DNA of 64,000 bases, taken from assembly GCF_004118325.1 (NCBI RefSeq), contig NZ_RDFA01000002.1, forward strand, positions 608,273 through 672,272. The letters are read 5' to 3'. Below are positions 49,301-56,954 of the stretch, piece by piece. Origin of the DNA: Halorientalis pallida. GTDB lineage: Archaea; Halobacteriota; Halobacteria; Halobacteriales; Haloarculaceae. Below the pieces are notes generated by a model. The model did no database searches and was not told the origin of the DNA. It was given only the letters and a program-made list of their open reading frames with translations. A program made the translations under genes and the position numbers. The stretch's first letter is position 1; every line of letters begins with the position of its first letter.

Positions 49301-50355
49301 GCCAGACTGTCGAGGATCGAATCGCCCAAACCCGCGACGAAGCGACCGAATTGCTCGACACCATAGAAACCAATCGAGAACCGAAAGTGCACGACCTGAC
49401 TGTTGAAGGGACACATAACTTTGTTGCCAATGGCATGGTGGTCCACAACTCAGAGGACAGGTCCGCTATGCACGAAGCCCTCGAACAGCAGAGCATTAGT
49501 GTCAGCAAGGCAGGAATTAACGCCACACTGAAAAGTCGCTGCTCACTTCTCGGTGCGGCCAACCCGAAGTACGGTCGCTTCGACCAGTACGAGCCGATCG
49601 CCGAGCAGATCGACCTCGAACCCGCGCTCATCTCACGCTTCGACCTGATCTTTACGGTGACGGACAAGCCCGACGAGGAGGAAGACCGGAACCTCGCGGA
49701 ACACATCCTGACGACCAACTACGCGGGGGAGTTGAACACCCATCGGCGGGAGACGAGTGCCTCGGACTACACCGAGGAGGAAGTGTCGCGGGTCACCGAC
49801 GAGGTCGCCCCGGAGATCGACGCGGAACTGCTTCGGAAGTACGTGGCCTACGCAAAGCGAAACGTCTTCCCGACGATGACGGAGGAGGCCAAAGCCGAGA
49901 TCCGGGAGTTCTACGTCGACCTGCGCTCCCAGGGGACCGACGAGGACGCGCCGGTGCCGGTGACGGCCCGGAAACTGGAGGCGCTGGTGCGACTGGCGGA
50001 GGCCAGTGCCCGAATCCGCCTGTCCGATACGGTCGAGGTCCACGACGCCCAGCGGGTGATCGAGATCGTCCAGCGCACCCTGGAGGACATCGGGATGGAC
50101 CCGGAGACGGGCGAACTCGACGCGGACGTGATCGAGACGGGGACCTCCAAGAGCCAGCGCGACCGGATCAAGAACCTGAAGACGCTGATCGCCGACATCG
50201 AGGACGAGTACGACGAGGGTGCGCCGGTCGAGCGGGTGCTCGAACGCGCCGAGGAAGCCGGGATGGAGCGGTCGAAGGCCGAACACGAGATCGACAAGCT
50301 CAAACAGAAAGGCGAAGTGTACGAGCCCCGCAACGACCACCTCAGGACGACCTAA
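46342..50355 (+). CDS. mcm: MCM replicative helicase containing an intein
   Basis: The 1337-residue precursor encodes the archaeal MCM helicase that unwinds DNA at replication forks as a hexamer; without the 639-residue intein it is 698 residues, a normal length. Extein features: zinc-binding CQRCGTLTRI ... CQGCERQ (about 132-160), Walker A IGDPGTGKSQML (about 325-336), Walker B AAVDELDKM just before the intein, and after it SEDRSAMHEALEQQ, the arginine-finger segment PALISRFDLIF, and a C-terminal winged-helix region. The gene is driven by a promoter that is duplicated in front of hicA. A small gene follows 1 nt after its stop, suggesting an operon. Splicing is required for activity because the intein interrupts the ATPase core. 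Confidence 0.96.
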   Translation: MARAEDTEIIDLFEEFYRNYYRNEIGELAQKYPNDQKSLYVDWEDLYRFDPDLADDFRNKPGQIQDYAEEALRLYDLPVDVKLGGAHVRVTNLPETTGIRDIRADHRGKLIAVTGIVRKATDVRPKVTNAAFECQRCGTLTRIPQSAGDFQEPHECQGCERQGPFRINYDQSEFVDAQKLRVQESPEGLRGGETPQSIDVNIEDDITGRVTAGDHVRVSGELNLDQRTNQQEKSPMFDVYMDGSAVEIEDEQFEDMDITDEDKKEIVALSEEDDIYEQMVDSIAPSIYGYRQAKLAMILQLFSGVTKHLPDESRIRGDLHMLLIGDPGTGKSQMLQYIREIAPRSVYTSGKGSSSAGLTAAAVRDDFGDGQQWTLEAGALVLADQGIAAVDELDKMRCVTGDTLVHLGDGRICRIGELASEASEDGQIEELSNGRTIRDPDLDAWTMTDDGQLVRRPVTAIHEYDAPEELTRVTLQSGERLTATEDHPFFVFEDGARVEKPAGDIEPNDWVYVPRQLSETTTDGGVATAADPSMDTKSQVSPPLAAVLGYLSGDGNLYYNRDEGVYGIRFTNAEEELLVDFERVCRDAFDTQSVRPVSEQRDDGVETVRVPGKEYADAVLDAGMNLETYEGKRLPEGVSTAGRPAKAAFIRALADSEGTVDDRNVKIYSASYELLMGTKHLLMEFGISSQIQTRERGGRRDLYVLAITDAESLAAYDQYVGFTLDRKQRSLDEVVETVSGDQTILDVVPDIGDLLGKIRESLRLHQSECGLVDSTYCNFENGDANISLRAARSVLESFRERKQQAQTDRHRIENADWSQLTELRERYHVSQQQIADGTRYSQQQVSRLWGSNEALRECVRERLSEFVTVVAETDLSGLQSLVYGDVKWRKVQTTETVSSTNANEDRISLQKQQLANLLGCGTDTAEQRARQLLSAEPATETWDDLNSALDTYGISYQDIGRDLGVAGSTISRWFNGVVETDRIDDVRQTVEDRIAQTRDEATELLDTIETNREPKVHDLTVEGTHNFVANGMVVHNSEDRSAMHEALEQQSISVSKAGINATLKSRCSLLGAANPKYGRFDQYEPIAEQIDLEPALISRFDLIFTVTDKPDEEEDRNLAEHILTTNYAGELNTHRRETSASDYTEEEVSRVTDEVAPEIDAELLRKYVAYAKRNVFPTMTEEAKAEIREFYVDLRSQGTDEDAPVPVTARKLEALVRLAEASARIRLSDTVEVHDAQRVIEIVQRTLEDIGMDPETGELDADVIETGTSKSQRDRIKNLKTLIADIEDEYDEGAPVERVLERAEEAGMERSKAEHEIDKLKQKGEVYEPRNDHLRTT
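47533..49449 (+). mobile_element. MCM intein with LAGLIDADG homing endonuclease and HTH segments
   Basis: Residues 398-1036 form an intein. The N-terminal splice block is CVTGDTLVHLGDG with Cys1, and block B is SGERLTATEDHPFFV. LAGLIDADG motifs are LAAVLGYLSGDG (about 543-554) and FIRALADSEGTV (about 648-659). The C-terminal block is VEGTHNFVANGMVVHN, ending His-Asn with Ser as the +1 extein residue. Between the second LAGLIDADG motif and the C-terminal block lie about 250 extra residues with helix-turn-helix-like segments (VSQQQIADGTRYSQQQVSRL near 827-850; GISYQDIGRDLGVAGSTISR near 952-972). Codon use is AT-richer than in the extein. All splicing residues are present, so self-excision is expected. 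Confidence 0.92.
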
Positions 50356-50356
50356 G

Positions 50357-50662
50357 ATGGACCGGATCTCGGCGCTACGGAACCTCGAAGACGCCCTCGA
50401 GTCGTTCGAGGACGGTGAGACGGACCTGGAAGGGCTGGAGCAGGACGTCCGCGGCATTCTCCGGACGTACGCGACGGAGTTCGAGGGCGAGTTGGCGGCC
50501 TATCGGGTCAGCAGTCCCGAGCGCGTAGCGGGCGCGGTCGTGATGGCGACCGGTGAGCGGGACGCCCGTGAGCGCGTCCAGTCGCTGTTCGATGGGATCT
50601 CCGACGGGACGGTCGGTATCGACCGCGTTGCCGACGTCGAGGCCGGACGGCCACGCGAGTAG
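50357..50662 (+). CDS. Small conserved haloarchaeal protein in the mcm operon
   Basis: This 101-residue acidic helical protein starts MDRISALRNLEDALESFEDG. It contains FEGELAAYRVSSPERVAGAVV and a C-terminal region with GERDARERVQSLF. It starts 1 nt after the mcm stop, so it is probably translated with mcm. I recall it as a family always behind mcm in haloarchaea, but the function is unknown. The next gene has its own promoter. Confidence 0.65.
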   Translation: MDRISALRNLEDALESFEDGETDLEGLEQDVRGILRTYATEFEGELAAYRVSSPERVAGAVVMATGERDARERVQSLFDGISDGTVGIDRVADVEAGRPRE

Positions 50663-50727
50663 ACAACACCCGAAGGATTTTAGCAGGGTCTCGCAAATAG
50701 GGTGATAGAGCGCCGGTGACAGCCGAG

Positions 50728-51321
50728 ATGTCAGACATCAACGAGCGAATCGGAGATGCCACGACGGTCATGTTCGGCGCGCCATCGATGAGTAGTGGGG
50801 CCGACGGGACCTGCGTCGACCTGCTCACACAGGACGCGCCCGGTGAGGTGAGCGTCCTGTGGGTGTCGTTCACCAAGCCGGCAGCGGCCTGCCTCGACCG
50901 CTGGCGGTCGGCTCACGACACGGACCCGGCAGACTTCGGCGTGATCGTCGTCGGCGAGACGGTCGGCGGTGGCAACACCGACATCGACCCGCAGGCCGTC
51001 CAGACGATCTCGAACGCCAGCGACCTCACCGGCATCGGCATCAAGGTCGGGGAGTTCATCTCGGGACGAGACGAGCAGATCGCGGTCTGTTTCGACTCGC
51101 TGACCGCTCTGTTGCAGTACGTCGATCTGGAGACTGCCTACGAGTTCCTCCACGCGCTGACCGGCCAGCTGTACTCGGTCGGTGCCACGTCGCACTTCCA
51201 CATCGACCCGAACGCGCACGATCAGCAGACCGTCGACACACTCCTCTCGCTGTTCGACGCCGAAGTGCGACTCGACGAGGACGGAACCGCTAGCGTCCGG
51301 ACCCGCGAGCTCGTCGGGTAA
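50728..51321 (+). CDS. DUF7504-type protein (degenerate KaiC/RecA-like)
   Basis: The 197-residue protein begins MSDINERIGDATTVMFGAPS and shows RecA-like fragments: VSVLWVSFTKPAAACLDRW, FGVIVVGET, VCFDSLTALLQYVDLETAYEFLHAL and GATSHFHIDPN. A Walker A site is not evident. It is a second copy of the family seen at 18284-18946. TATA-like ggattttag at 50675-50683 precedes it. ATG 50728 is preferred over GTG 50716, which only adds four residues. Function is unknown. Confidence 0.68.
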   Translation: MSDINERIGDATTVMFGAPSMSSGADGTCVDLLTQDAPGEVSVLWVSFTKPAAACLDRWRSAHDTDPADFGVIVVGETVGGGNTDIDPQAVQTISNASDLTGIGIKVGEFISGRDEQIAVCFDSLTALLQYVDLETAYEFLHALTGQLYSVGATSHFHIDPNAHDQQTVDTLLSLFDAEVRLDEDGTASVRTRELVG

Positions 51322-51373
51322 CCCATCGGCCGATTCAGATACTTTTTTGACGTGTTGGGCTGGCGATTCGTCT

Positions 51374-51712
51374 GTGCTGTTGGTGGTCACCTACTCCCGG
51401 GCGGCCCGGCAGACGCTCCGGAACGCGTGTGAGGCCCACGAGGAGACAGTCGTGCGCCGGTTCGGCCGCGCGGCGCTGTTCGAGGAGACCGAGTTCGGCG
51501 CCTTTCTCGCCGTCCGGCTCCGGGCGGAGTACGGTGTCGACGTCCAGGTCGAGCGGACGGAACCGCTCAACGAGTTCGAGACGGTCCCCGACGAGGTCCG
51601 CGAAGCCGCACGGGCCTACGCCGACCGGGAACACGCCAGCACGCCGTACGCGAAGTTCGCGACCGGCGACGACCATCCCGAGCCGGCGGCGATGAAAGAC
51701 CGCGAGCTATGA
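51374..51712 (+). CDS. Conserved haloarchaeal protein (mcm neighbourhood)
   Basis: The 112-residue protein starts (GTG) LLVVTYSRAARQTLRNACEAHEETVVRRFGRA. It contains FEETEFGAFLAVRLRAEYGVDV and a C-terminal tail with PAMKDREL-like residues. TATA-like gatacttttttg at 51337-51348 makes it leaderless. The TGA overlaps the next ATG (ATGA), giving a coupled pair. No motif is recognised; the conserved order near mcm suggests a nucleic-acid or cell-cycle role. Confidence 0.65.
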   Translation: MLLVVTYSRAARQTLRNACEAHEETVVRRFGRAALFEETEFGAFLAVRLRAEYGVDVQVERTEPLNEFETVPDEVREAARAYADREHASTPYAKFATGDDHPEPAAMKDREL

Positions 51713-52524
51713 GGGTCGACGACGGAGAGACGGTTCGCTCGGGCCGCGTCGTCGACGCCCGCCACTTGGACCTGTCGCGGACCGAGGTCGTCGCGGCCAT
51801 CCGGGGGGACGCCGCGGGCGTCACCGTCGAGTGTCCCGAGCCGGGTCCCGCACACGAGCGGGTCGGTGACGTGCATCCGGCACTGTCCGTCTCGATTCGG
51901 GGGGTACTCGCCGCGGCGGCGCGTTCTCGGGGCCACACGGTGCCACAGGACGACCGGATCGCCGAAGTCGAGTCGGAACTGGCCGACGTGACGGTCCCAG
52001 CGGCGTCGACGCGACCGGCGCGGGCAGACGTGGCCGACCGGGCGGACGACGTCGAGCGCCTCGACGAGCGGGTGGCGGAGTTGCGCGGGCGGGTGCAGGC
52101 ACTCCGCGAGCGCGACGCCGAGGCCGACGAGGCGGAAGCCGAACTGGCGGCGGCCATGCGGGACCTCACGGAGGCCCAGACAGAACTGATCGCCGCCCGC
52201 GAGCGCCACGACGCGGCGACCGAGACTGCCCGGGCGGCACGGGACGCCCGCGAGCGACGGATGGAACTGGAAGACAGACTGGCGAACCTCCGGCGGGCGG
52301 CCCGTGAAGCTCTCGCGGACGCCATCGCCGAGGAGTACCGGGACGCGGTCGCGGCCGCGCCGTGGGCGACCCCGGCCGACCCGTTCGAGGCTGGTGACGT
52401 GACGGCGGCGCTGGCGGCGGCCCGGGTCGCCGACCTGTGCGCGCCGGTCGTCCTCTCCTGTGATCACTTCGCCGACCCGACGACGGCGGCCGATTGGCTG
52501 GACGCCGCGGTCCTTCGGCTGTAG
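51709..52524 (+). CDS. Coiled-coil protein of unknown function
   Basis: This 271-residue protein has a compact N-terminal domain (about 1-90: MRVDDGETVRSGRVVDARHL) and a long heptad-repeat helix (about 115-205: VERLDERVAELRGRVQALRE, ERHDAATETARAARDARERR), then a C-terminal segment ending DAAVLRL. Its ATG overlaps the stop of the previous gene. It is likely to dimerise through the coiled coil. No family function is known to me; the string of such genes between mcm and minD-like is conserved in haloarchaea by recollection. Confidence 0.65.
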   Translation: MRVDDGETVRSGRVVDARHLDLSRTEVVAAIRGDAAGVTVECPEPGPAHERVGDVHPALSVSIRGVLAAAARSRGHTVPQDDRIAEVESELADVTVPAASTRPARADVADRADDVERLDERVAELRGRVQALRERDAEADEAEAELAAAMRDLTEAQTELIAARERHDAATETARAARDARERRMELEDRLANLRRAAREALADAIAEEYRDAVAAAPWATPADPFEAGDVTAALAAARVADLCAPVVLSCDHFADPTTAADWLDAAVLRL

Positions 52525-52555
52525 TTTATGTGCCAGGCCGGGACCAGTCCGTCCC

Positions 52556-53350
52556 ATGGTGACGCTCTCCTGCACCGCGTCGCGCGAGAACGGCGTGACG
52601 CTCGTGACCGGTCGCGTCGAGAATTCCGGCGACGCCCGCCGCGTCCGACTGACGAGTCGCCTCGACGGCCCGCTCTATCCGCCGCGTCGTCAGGGCGTGC
52701 CCGCCGAGGGGTGGGACGAGGACGGGCTCGAGTGCGTCCTGGCGGCCGAGGAGGTTCGGCCCCTGGGTTTCGCGAGTCCGGCACCGCCGACCGATCCGCC
52801 GCTGGCAGTGGCGGAGACAGAACCAGTCGACCCCGACGACGGCGGCGTCGAGCCGCGAGTGGCAGTCCCGACCGTCGAGTCGACGGCCGACGGCGTCGTC
52901 CGGGCGCTCGGTGCGCCCCGGCCGCCGCGGGACGCGGTGCCGACGCCCGCCAGTGGGACATCGCCGGAGTCCCGGGATGCCGAACCGAACCCGCGCGAGT
53001 CCGGCGACACCGGGCTATCGCCGGTCGCGGAGGAGCTCGACGGTGGCGACGGGGCCAAAGTGGCTCGCGACACGGCTGACGCGAAACCCGAGGACGCGCC
53101 GGGCGGAGCGGCGCTGGACGCCGTCGCGGTTCGCATCGAGACCGCCGAACGGCTCTCGACGGCGACGCGGCTCCCGGAGGCAACCGAGGCACTCCGGAAT
53201 ATCGGTGGGATCGCCGGCGCTCGCGACCTGGAGGCACAGCTCTCCCGGGACGCCGAGCGGCTGTCGCGACTAGCGACCCGGGCGTCGGACCTGGCCGAGC
53301 GGGCCGAGGCGGCGACGGTGCCGGTCGAGCGGCTGGACCGGGTCCGATGA
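52556..53350 (+). CDS. Haloarchaeal protein with disordered linker and C-terminal helix
   Basis: The 264-residue protein has a beta-rich N-terminal domain (about 1-70: VTLSCTASRENGVTLVTGRV), a Pro/Asp-rich variable linker (about 75-180), and a helical C-terminus (RIETAERLSTATRLPEATEA, LRNIGGIAGARDLEAQL, RATRASDLAERAEAA type). TATA-like gtagtttatg at 52521-52530 gives a leaderless ATG. The TGA overlaps the MinD-like ATG by 4 nt, so it is expected to act with that ATPase. Function is unknown. Confidence 0.65.
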   Translation: MVTLSCTASRENGVTLVTGRVENSGDARRVRLTSRLDGPLYPPRRQGVPAEGWDEDGLECVLAAEEVRPLGFASPAPPTDPPLAVAETEPVDPDDGGVEPRVAVPTVESTADGVVRALGAPRPPRDAVPTPASGTSPESRDAEPNPRESGDTGLSPVAEELDGGDGAKVARDTADAKPEDAPGGAALDAVAVRIETAERLSTATRLPEATEALRNIGGIAGARDLEAQLSRDAERLSRLATRASDLAERAEAATVPVERLDRVR

Positions 53351-54030
53351 TCCTGGCGGTCACCGGCGGGAAGGGCGGCGTCGGGAAGTCGACGGTGGCG
53401 TACAACCTGGCGGCGGCGCTGGACGCCGTGGTCGTCGACGCGGATCTGGGGATGGCGGACCTGCCGGCCGCTCGCGGCCCCGACCTCCACGACGTCCTCG
53501 CCGGGCGGGCAGACCCGGTCGAAGCAGTCCGGGAGAGAACACCCGTCGCCATCCTCCCGTGCGGGCGCTCGCTGGCGGGCGCGCGGGCAACCGAGCCGAC
53601 CCGGCTGGTCGCGGCCGTCGAGTCGGTCGCGGCCGAGTACGGGCGAGTGGTCGTCGACTGTCCCGCGGGACTTGGCGGGGACGTGGGACTGGGGCTCTGC
53701 GCTGCCGAGGCCTGCGTGCTGGTGACGACGCCGGCCGAGTCGGCGGTCGCCGACGCAGTTCGGGCCCGGGCGCTCGCGCGGGAACTGGACGCCGGGTTGG
53801 CCCGGATCGTGCTGAACCGGGCCACCGATCAGGAGACGGCCGACGCGCTCGCCCGGGAACTCGGCGCGCCGGTGACGACGGTCCCGGAATCGGTGGCGCT
53901 GGCCGACGCGCAGGACCGGGGGCGGTCGGTCCTCGCAGTCGCACCGGAGAGCACCGCAGCGGCGCGTATCGAGGCACTGGCCGAGGGGGTACGGACGACA
54001 CTTCGGTCGGCGACGAATCCGGGAGGTTAA
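53347..54030 (+). CDS. MinD/ParA-family ATPase
   Basis: The 227-residue protein has the deviant Walker A motif GGKGGVGKSTVAYNLAAAL, DADLGMADLPAA (Walker A'-type), and VVDCPAGLGGDVGLGL as the Walker B/DxxP motif. MinD/ParA ATPases position cell-division, chromosome or surface structures by ATP-dependent dimerisation. The usual C-terminal amphipathic membrane helix is not obvious. Translational coupling to the upstream gene and position between mcm and tfb suggest a chromosome- or division-related role. Confidence 0.88.
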   Translation: MILAVTGGKGGVGKSTVAYNLAAALDAVVVDADLGMADLPAARGPDLHDVLAGRADPVEAVRERTPVAILPCGRSLAGARATEPTRLVAAVESVAAEYGRVVVDCPAGLGGDVGLGLCAAEACVLVTTPAESAVADAVRARALARELDAGLARIVLNRATDQETADALARELGAPVTTVPESVALADAQDRGRSVLAVAPESTAAARIEALAEGVRTTLRSATNPGG

Positions 54031-54057
54031 TTCGGGACGGCCGTGTCGGCCACAGGC

Positions 54058-54798
54058 ATGGCTGGTGACGAGTTCCGGGTCGAGGTGAAGCCCTCTGCTA
54101 TCGACCGGAACTCCGCGGTCGCGGAGCTGGTCGCCACCGCGGGCGAGTGGCTATCGTACGCCGGCGAGGGGGACGCCCGCGCCCAGGCGGCCGAGCTGAC
54201 GCGACAGGGGGAGAGTTCGGTCCGGATCCAGGCGGTCGCACCGCAGGACGACACCGACGCCGACGCGTATCTCGTCGGCGGCAGTCGTACCAGGGCGACG
54301 ATCCCGGCGGCCGCGCCCGACGACGGGTGGCAGTTCGGCGTCGACGCGAGCCAGTACCGCGCGCTGGGCGAAGCCCTGCTCACGGCGGGCGACGGGACGA
54401 CCCGCCCGCTGGCGCTGTACGTGCGCCACGATCTGGAACTCGACCCGGAACGGTCGCTGTCGATCGACGTGGACGAGTCCCCGCCGCCAGTGACGAAACC
54501 CGGGACGCCTGGGCGTTGGCAACCCGACTGTGCCCTGTCGGTCGAAATCGCCGGACGGACGGTGGCGCGGTACCGCTGTGAGATCGAGACCGGGGGTGGA
54601 TCGCTCGAACGATCCCAGCGGGAACTGATCGAGTACGCCGCCCGCGAGACGCCGGTGATCTACGCCCGCGTCGACGTCTCCGGTCTGCCCCGGGAGTACG
54701 AAGTCTCCTTCGAGCAGTTCGGCTCCACGTCGCGGGACACGCCGACCGACTCGGCCCAGCGCTCGCTCGACGACTGGTCGGAGCGCGACGAGGGGTAA
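54058..54798 (+). CDS. Conserved haloarchaeal protein of unknown function
   Basis: The 246-residue acidic protein starts MAGDEFRVEVKPSAIDRNSA. It contains VATAGEWLSYAGEGDARAQA and QFGVDASQYRALGEALL, with VRHDLELDPERSLSIDVDE and VIYARVDVSGLPREYEVSF. It looks like a soluble beta-rich protein with no catalytic motif. TATA-like gaggttaattcg at 54023-54034 supports the leaderless ATG 54058 over the ATG at 54043. It follows the MinD-like gene by 27 nt. Function is unknown. Confidence 0.65.
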   Translation: MAGDEFRVEVKPSAIDRNSAVAELVATAGEWLSYAGEGDARAQAAELTRQGESSVRIQAVAPQDDTDADAYLVGGSRTRATIPAAAPDDGWQFGVDASQYRALGEALLTAGDGTTRPLALYVRHDLELDPERSLSIDVDESPPPVTKPGTPGRWQPDCALSVEIAGRTVARYRCEIETGGGSLERSQRELIEYAARETPVIYARVDVSGLPREYEVSFEQFGSTSRDTPTDSAQRSLDDWSERDEG

Positions 54799-54822
54799 CC
54801 GGGGTCCCTGCGACCGGATCCG

Positions 54823-55683
54823 TCACTCCTGCAGGTCCTGATAGGTCGACCGCAACGTCACCGGCGTGACCCCTGCAGTCTCGGCTGCCTGGGCCTGCGT
54901 GAGGTCACACTCGAGTTCTCTCGCGGCGAGATAGAGACAGCCGGCGGCGACACCCGAGGGGTCACGGCCCGAGATCAGCCCGCGCTCCCGGGCGGCGTCG
55001 ACGAGCGTGTCGGCCCGGCGTTCGACGGCCTGTGGGAGATCGAGTCTGCTGGCGAAACGGGGCAGGTACTCCGCGGGGTCGATGGGGCCGGTCGGGAGGC
55101 CGAGGTCGCGATTGAGTGCGTCGTAAGCCGCGGTGAGTTCGGATTCGGAGGCGCGGGCGGCCTCGACCACTTCGTCGAGCGTCCGCGAGACCGAGGTGGT
55201 CCGGCAGGTCGCGTAGACGACGGCCGCAGTGAATCCCTCGATGGAGCGGCCACGGAGCAGGTCTTCGCTCTGGGCGGACTCGAAGAGGATGCAGGACTGA
55301 TCGCGGACGTGGTCGGTCAGGTCGAGCGCGCTGACGAGCCGGCGGATCTCGCCGAAGGCGTACACGCGGTTGCGCTCGGCCTTGGACTTGATGCGGGACC
55401 GGTTGTGCTGGCGGCGCAACCGCGCGAACCGACGGCGCTTGCGCCCCTTGAGACGAGTCGACCGGCCGATCTCCGTGGTGAGACCACGGTCGTGGCGCGA
55501 GCGCGTCAGCGGCGCGCCGGTCCGCTCTTTTTCGGTCTCGTCGTCCGCGAAACTCCGCCACTCGGGCCCGTGATCGATGGTTTCCTCCGCGACGACGAGC
55601 CCACATTCGCCACACACCGTTTCGCTCTCGCCCTCGCGGAGTCGACCGTCACACTCCGGACAGGACTGCGTTGACGTAGCCAT
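54823..55683 (-). CDS. tfb: Transcription initiation factor IIB
   Basis: The 286-residue TFB recruits RNA polymerase to promoters bound by TBP. It has an N-terminal zinc ribbon (C8, C11, C24, C27), the B-finger/linker region (GRSTRLKGRKRRRFARL), and two cyclin repeats (about 100-185 with YAFGEIRRLVSALDL and 195-286 with PRFASRLDLPQAVE and AAGVTPVTLRSTYQDL-type recognition helix). Haloarchaea encode several TFBs that direct gene sets; which one this is cannot be told. TATA-like ctttaaatag on the minus strand at 55713-55722 makes the start nearly leaderless. Confidence 0.95.
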   Translation of the reverse strand: MATSTQSCPECDGRLREGESETVCGECGLVVAEETIDHGPEWRSFADDETEKERTGAPLTRSRHDRGLTTEIGRSTRLKGRKRRRFARLRRQHNRSRIKSKAERNRVYAFGEIRRLVSALDLTDHVRDQSCILFESAQSEDLLRGRSIEGFTAAVVYATCRTTSVSRTLDEVVEAARASESELTAAYDALNRDLGLPTGPIDPAEYLPRFASRLDLPQAVERRADTLVDAARERGLISGRDPSGVAAGCLYLAARELECDLTQAQAAETAGVTPVTLRSTYQDLQE

Positions 55684-55878
55684 CTTACAGTCGAAGGTTG
55701 GCCCGCGACCACTATTTAAAGAACGTCCGAACGGCCCGGAACCGCCCGAGACCGGCCGGACGAACGTACCGGTAACCGGTACGCTCTGGTCGGGCCGGCG
55801 GCGGGAGGCGGCGGCGTCACGGGGCTCGCTCGTTCATTTTCACGAACGTTTATTGGGGAGATGGCAGAACCACCGCCT

Positions 55879-56385
55879 ATGGGGTTGTCGGACATCGCCG
55901 CGGGGGTGGAGGTGACCACGGAGCAGCGGGACCGCGGCGTGGCGACCGTCGACGAGACCGACGCGGACCTCCCAGAGCGCCTGGCCGATCACGCCGACAC
56001 ACTCCCCTGTGAGCCGTCCGTGGCGGCGACCGTCGTCGAGGTGTACGCCGAGGGCCGTTCCATCGATACGGCGGCCAGCGTCGCCGAGGTGGCGCCGACG
56101 ACGGCCGCGAAGACGCTGCACCTGCTCGGCGAGCAGGTGTCCCCGCTCGGGCCGACCGGTCGCGAGGTCGTCCGTGACTGGTTGGACGCGAGGCTCTCGC
56201 GGACGGAGGCGATGGAACTGGCGGGGGCGAGCGAACAGGCGTTCGCGCTGGCGGCCTACGTCGAGACCCACGAGCCGATTCCGGAGGCGCGGGAGGCCGT
56301 CGCGGCGACGCTCTCGCGGGGGCTCGGCGGCGAGGAACCGCTGGACGAGGCGATGAGCAACGTCACTGACCTCCGCGAGTCGTAG
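55879..56385 (+). CDS. Conserved haloarchaeal helical protein
   Basis: The 168-residue helical protein starts MGLSDIAAGVEVTTEQRDRG. It contains LPERLADHADTLPCEPSVAA, ATVVEVYAEGRSIDTAASVA and ELAGASEQAFALAAYVETHE, which reads like two tandem HTH-like helical units. The TATA-like cgtttattgg at 55847-55856 places transcription at the ATG 55879, so the upstream ATG at 55861 is not used. It is divergent from tfb with 195 bp between the starts. Regulatory function is a guess. Confidence 0.65.
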   Translation: MGLSDIAAGVEVTTEQRDRGVATVDETDADLPERLADHADTLPCEPSVAATVVEVYAEGRSIDTAASVAEVAPTTAAKTLHLLGEQVSPLGPTGREVVRDWLDARLSRTEAMELAGASEQAFALAAYVETHEPIPEAREAVAATLSRGLGGEEPLDEAMSNVTDLRES

Positions 56386-56446
56386 ATACGTCGCCGATCT
56401 GGGGGGTCGGGGTGGCTTTTTGCGGTGTCACGTGGACCGACGATAC

Positions 56447-56899
56447 ATGAGTGCAATTCGCACGGTCGAACTGGCGGGTGACGCTCGAGACGAGTTCCTG
56501 GGGACCGGTGGCACCGGTGTGCTGTCGTTCGCGGTCGAGACGGGGGCGCCCTACTCGGTGCCGGTGTCGTACGGCTACGACGCGACCGACGGGACCGTCT
56601 ACTTCCGACTGGGATTCGTCGGCGACGGGCGGAAGGCCGAACTGGTCGAGGACGAGCCGCCGGTCTCGTTCGTCACCTACGGCGAGCGGGGCGGGCAGTG
56701 GCACAGCGTCGTCGTGACGGGGCGGCTCGAAGAGATCACGGAACCGGAGATCGGCTCGGCGGCCGCCGAGGGGCTCCAGCGTGTCGACATTCCCCTCGTC
56801 GACGTCTTCGAGCGCGATCCGGAGGAGGTACAGTTCCGCTTTTTCCGGCTCGACGCCGACAGCGTGACCGGGCGGCGGGAAGCGCCCAGCGAGCGGTGA
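56447..56899 (+). CDS. Pyridoxamine 5'-phosphate oxidase-family (FMN-binding) protein
   Basis: The 150-residue protein has the split-barrel FMN-binding fold: TGGTGVLSFAVETGAPYSVP, VSYGYDATDGTVYFRLGF, DGRKAELVEDEPPVSFVTYG and HSVVVTGRLEEIT. Such proteins bind FMN or F420 and act as oxidoreductases or haem-utilisation-type enzymes. TATA-like ggctttttgc at 56414-56423 supports ATG 56447. No partner gene identifies the substrate. Confidence 0.82.
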   Translation: MSAIRTVELAGDARDEFLGTGGTGVLSFAVETGAPYSVPVSYGYDATDGTVYFRLGFVGDGRKAELVEDEPPVSFVTYGERGGQWHSVVVTGRLEEITEPEIGSAAAEGLQRVDIPLVDVFERDPEEVQFRFFRLDADSVTGRREAPSER

Positions 56900-56954
56900 G
56901 GGGTGGCCGAGTTCGGCGGACCCATTAAGACCGCCCGACCCCTGGTAGTGGGAT

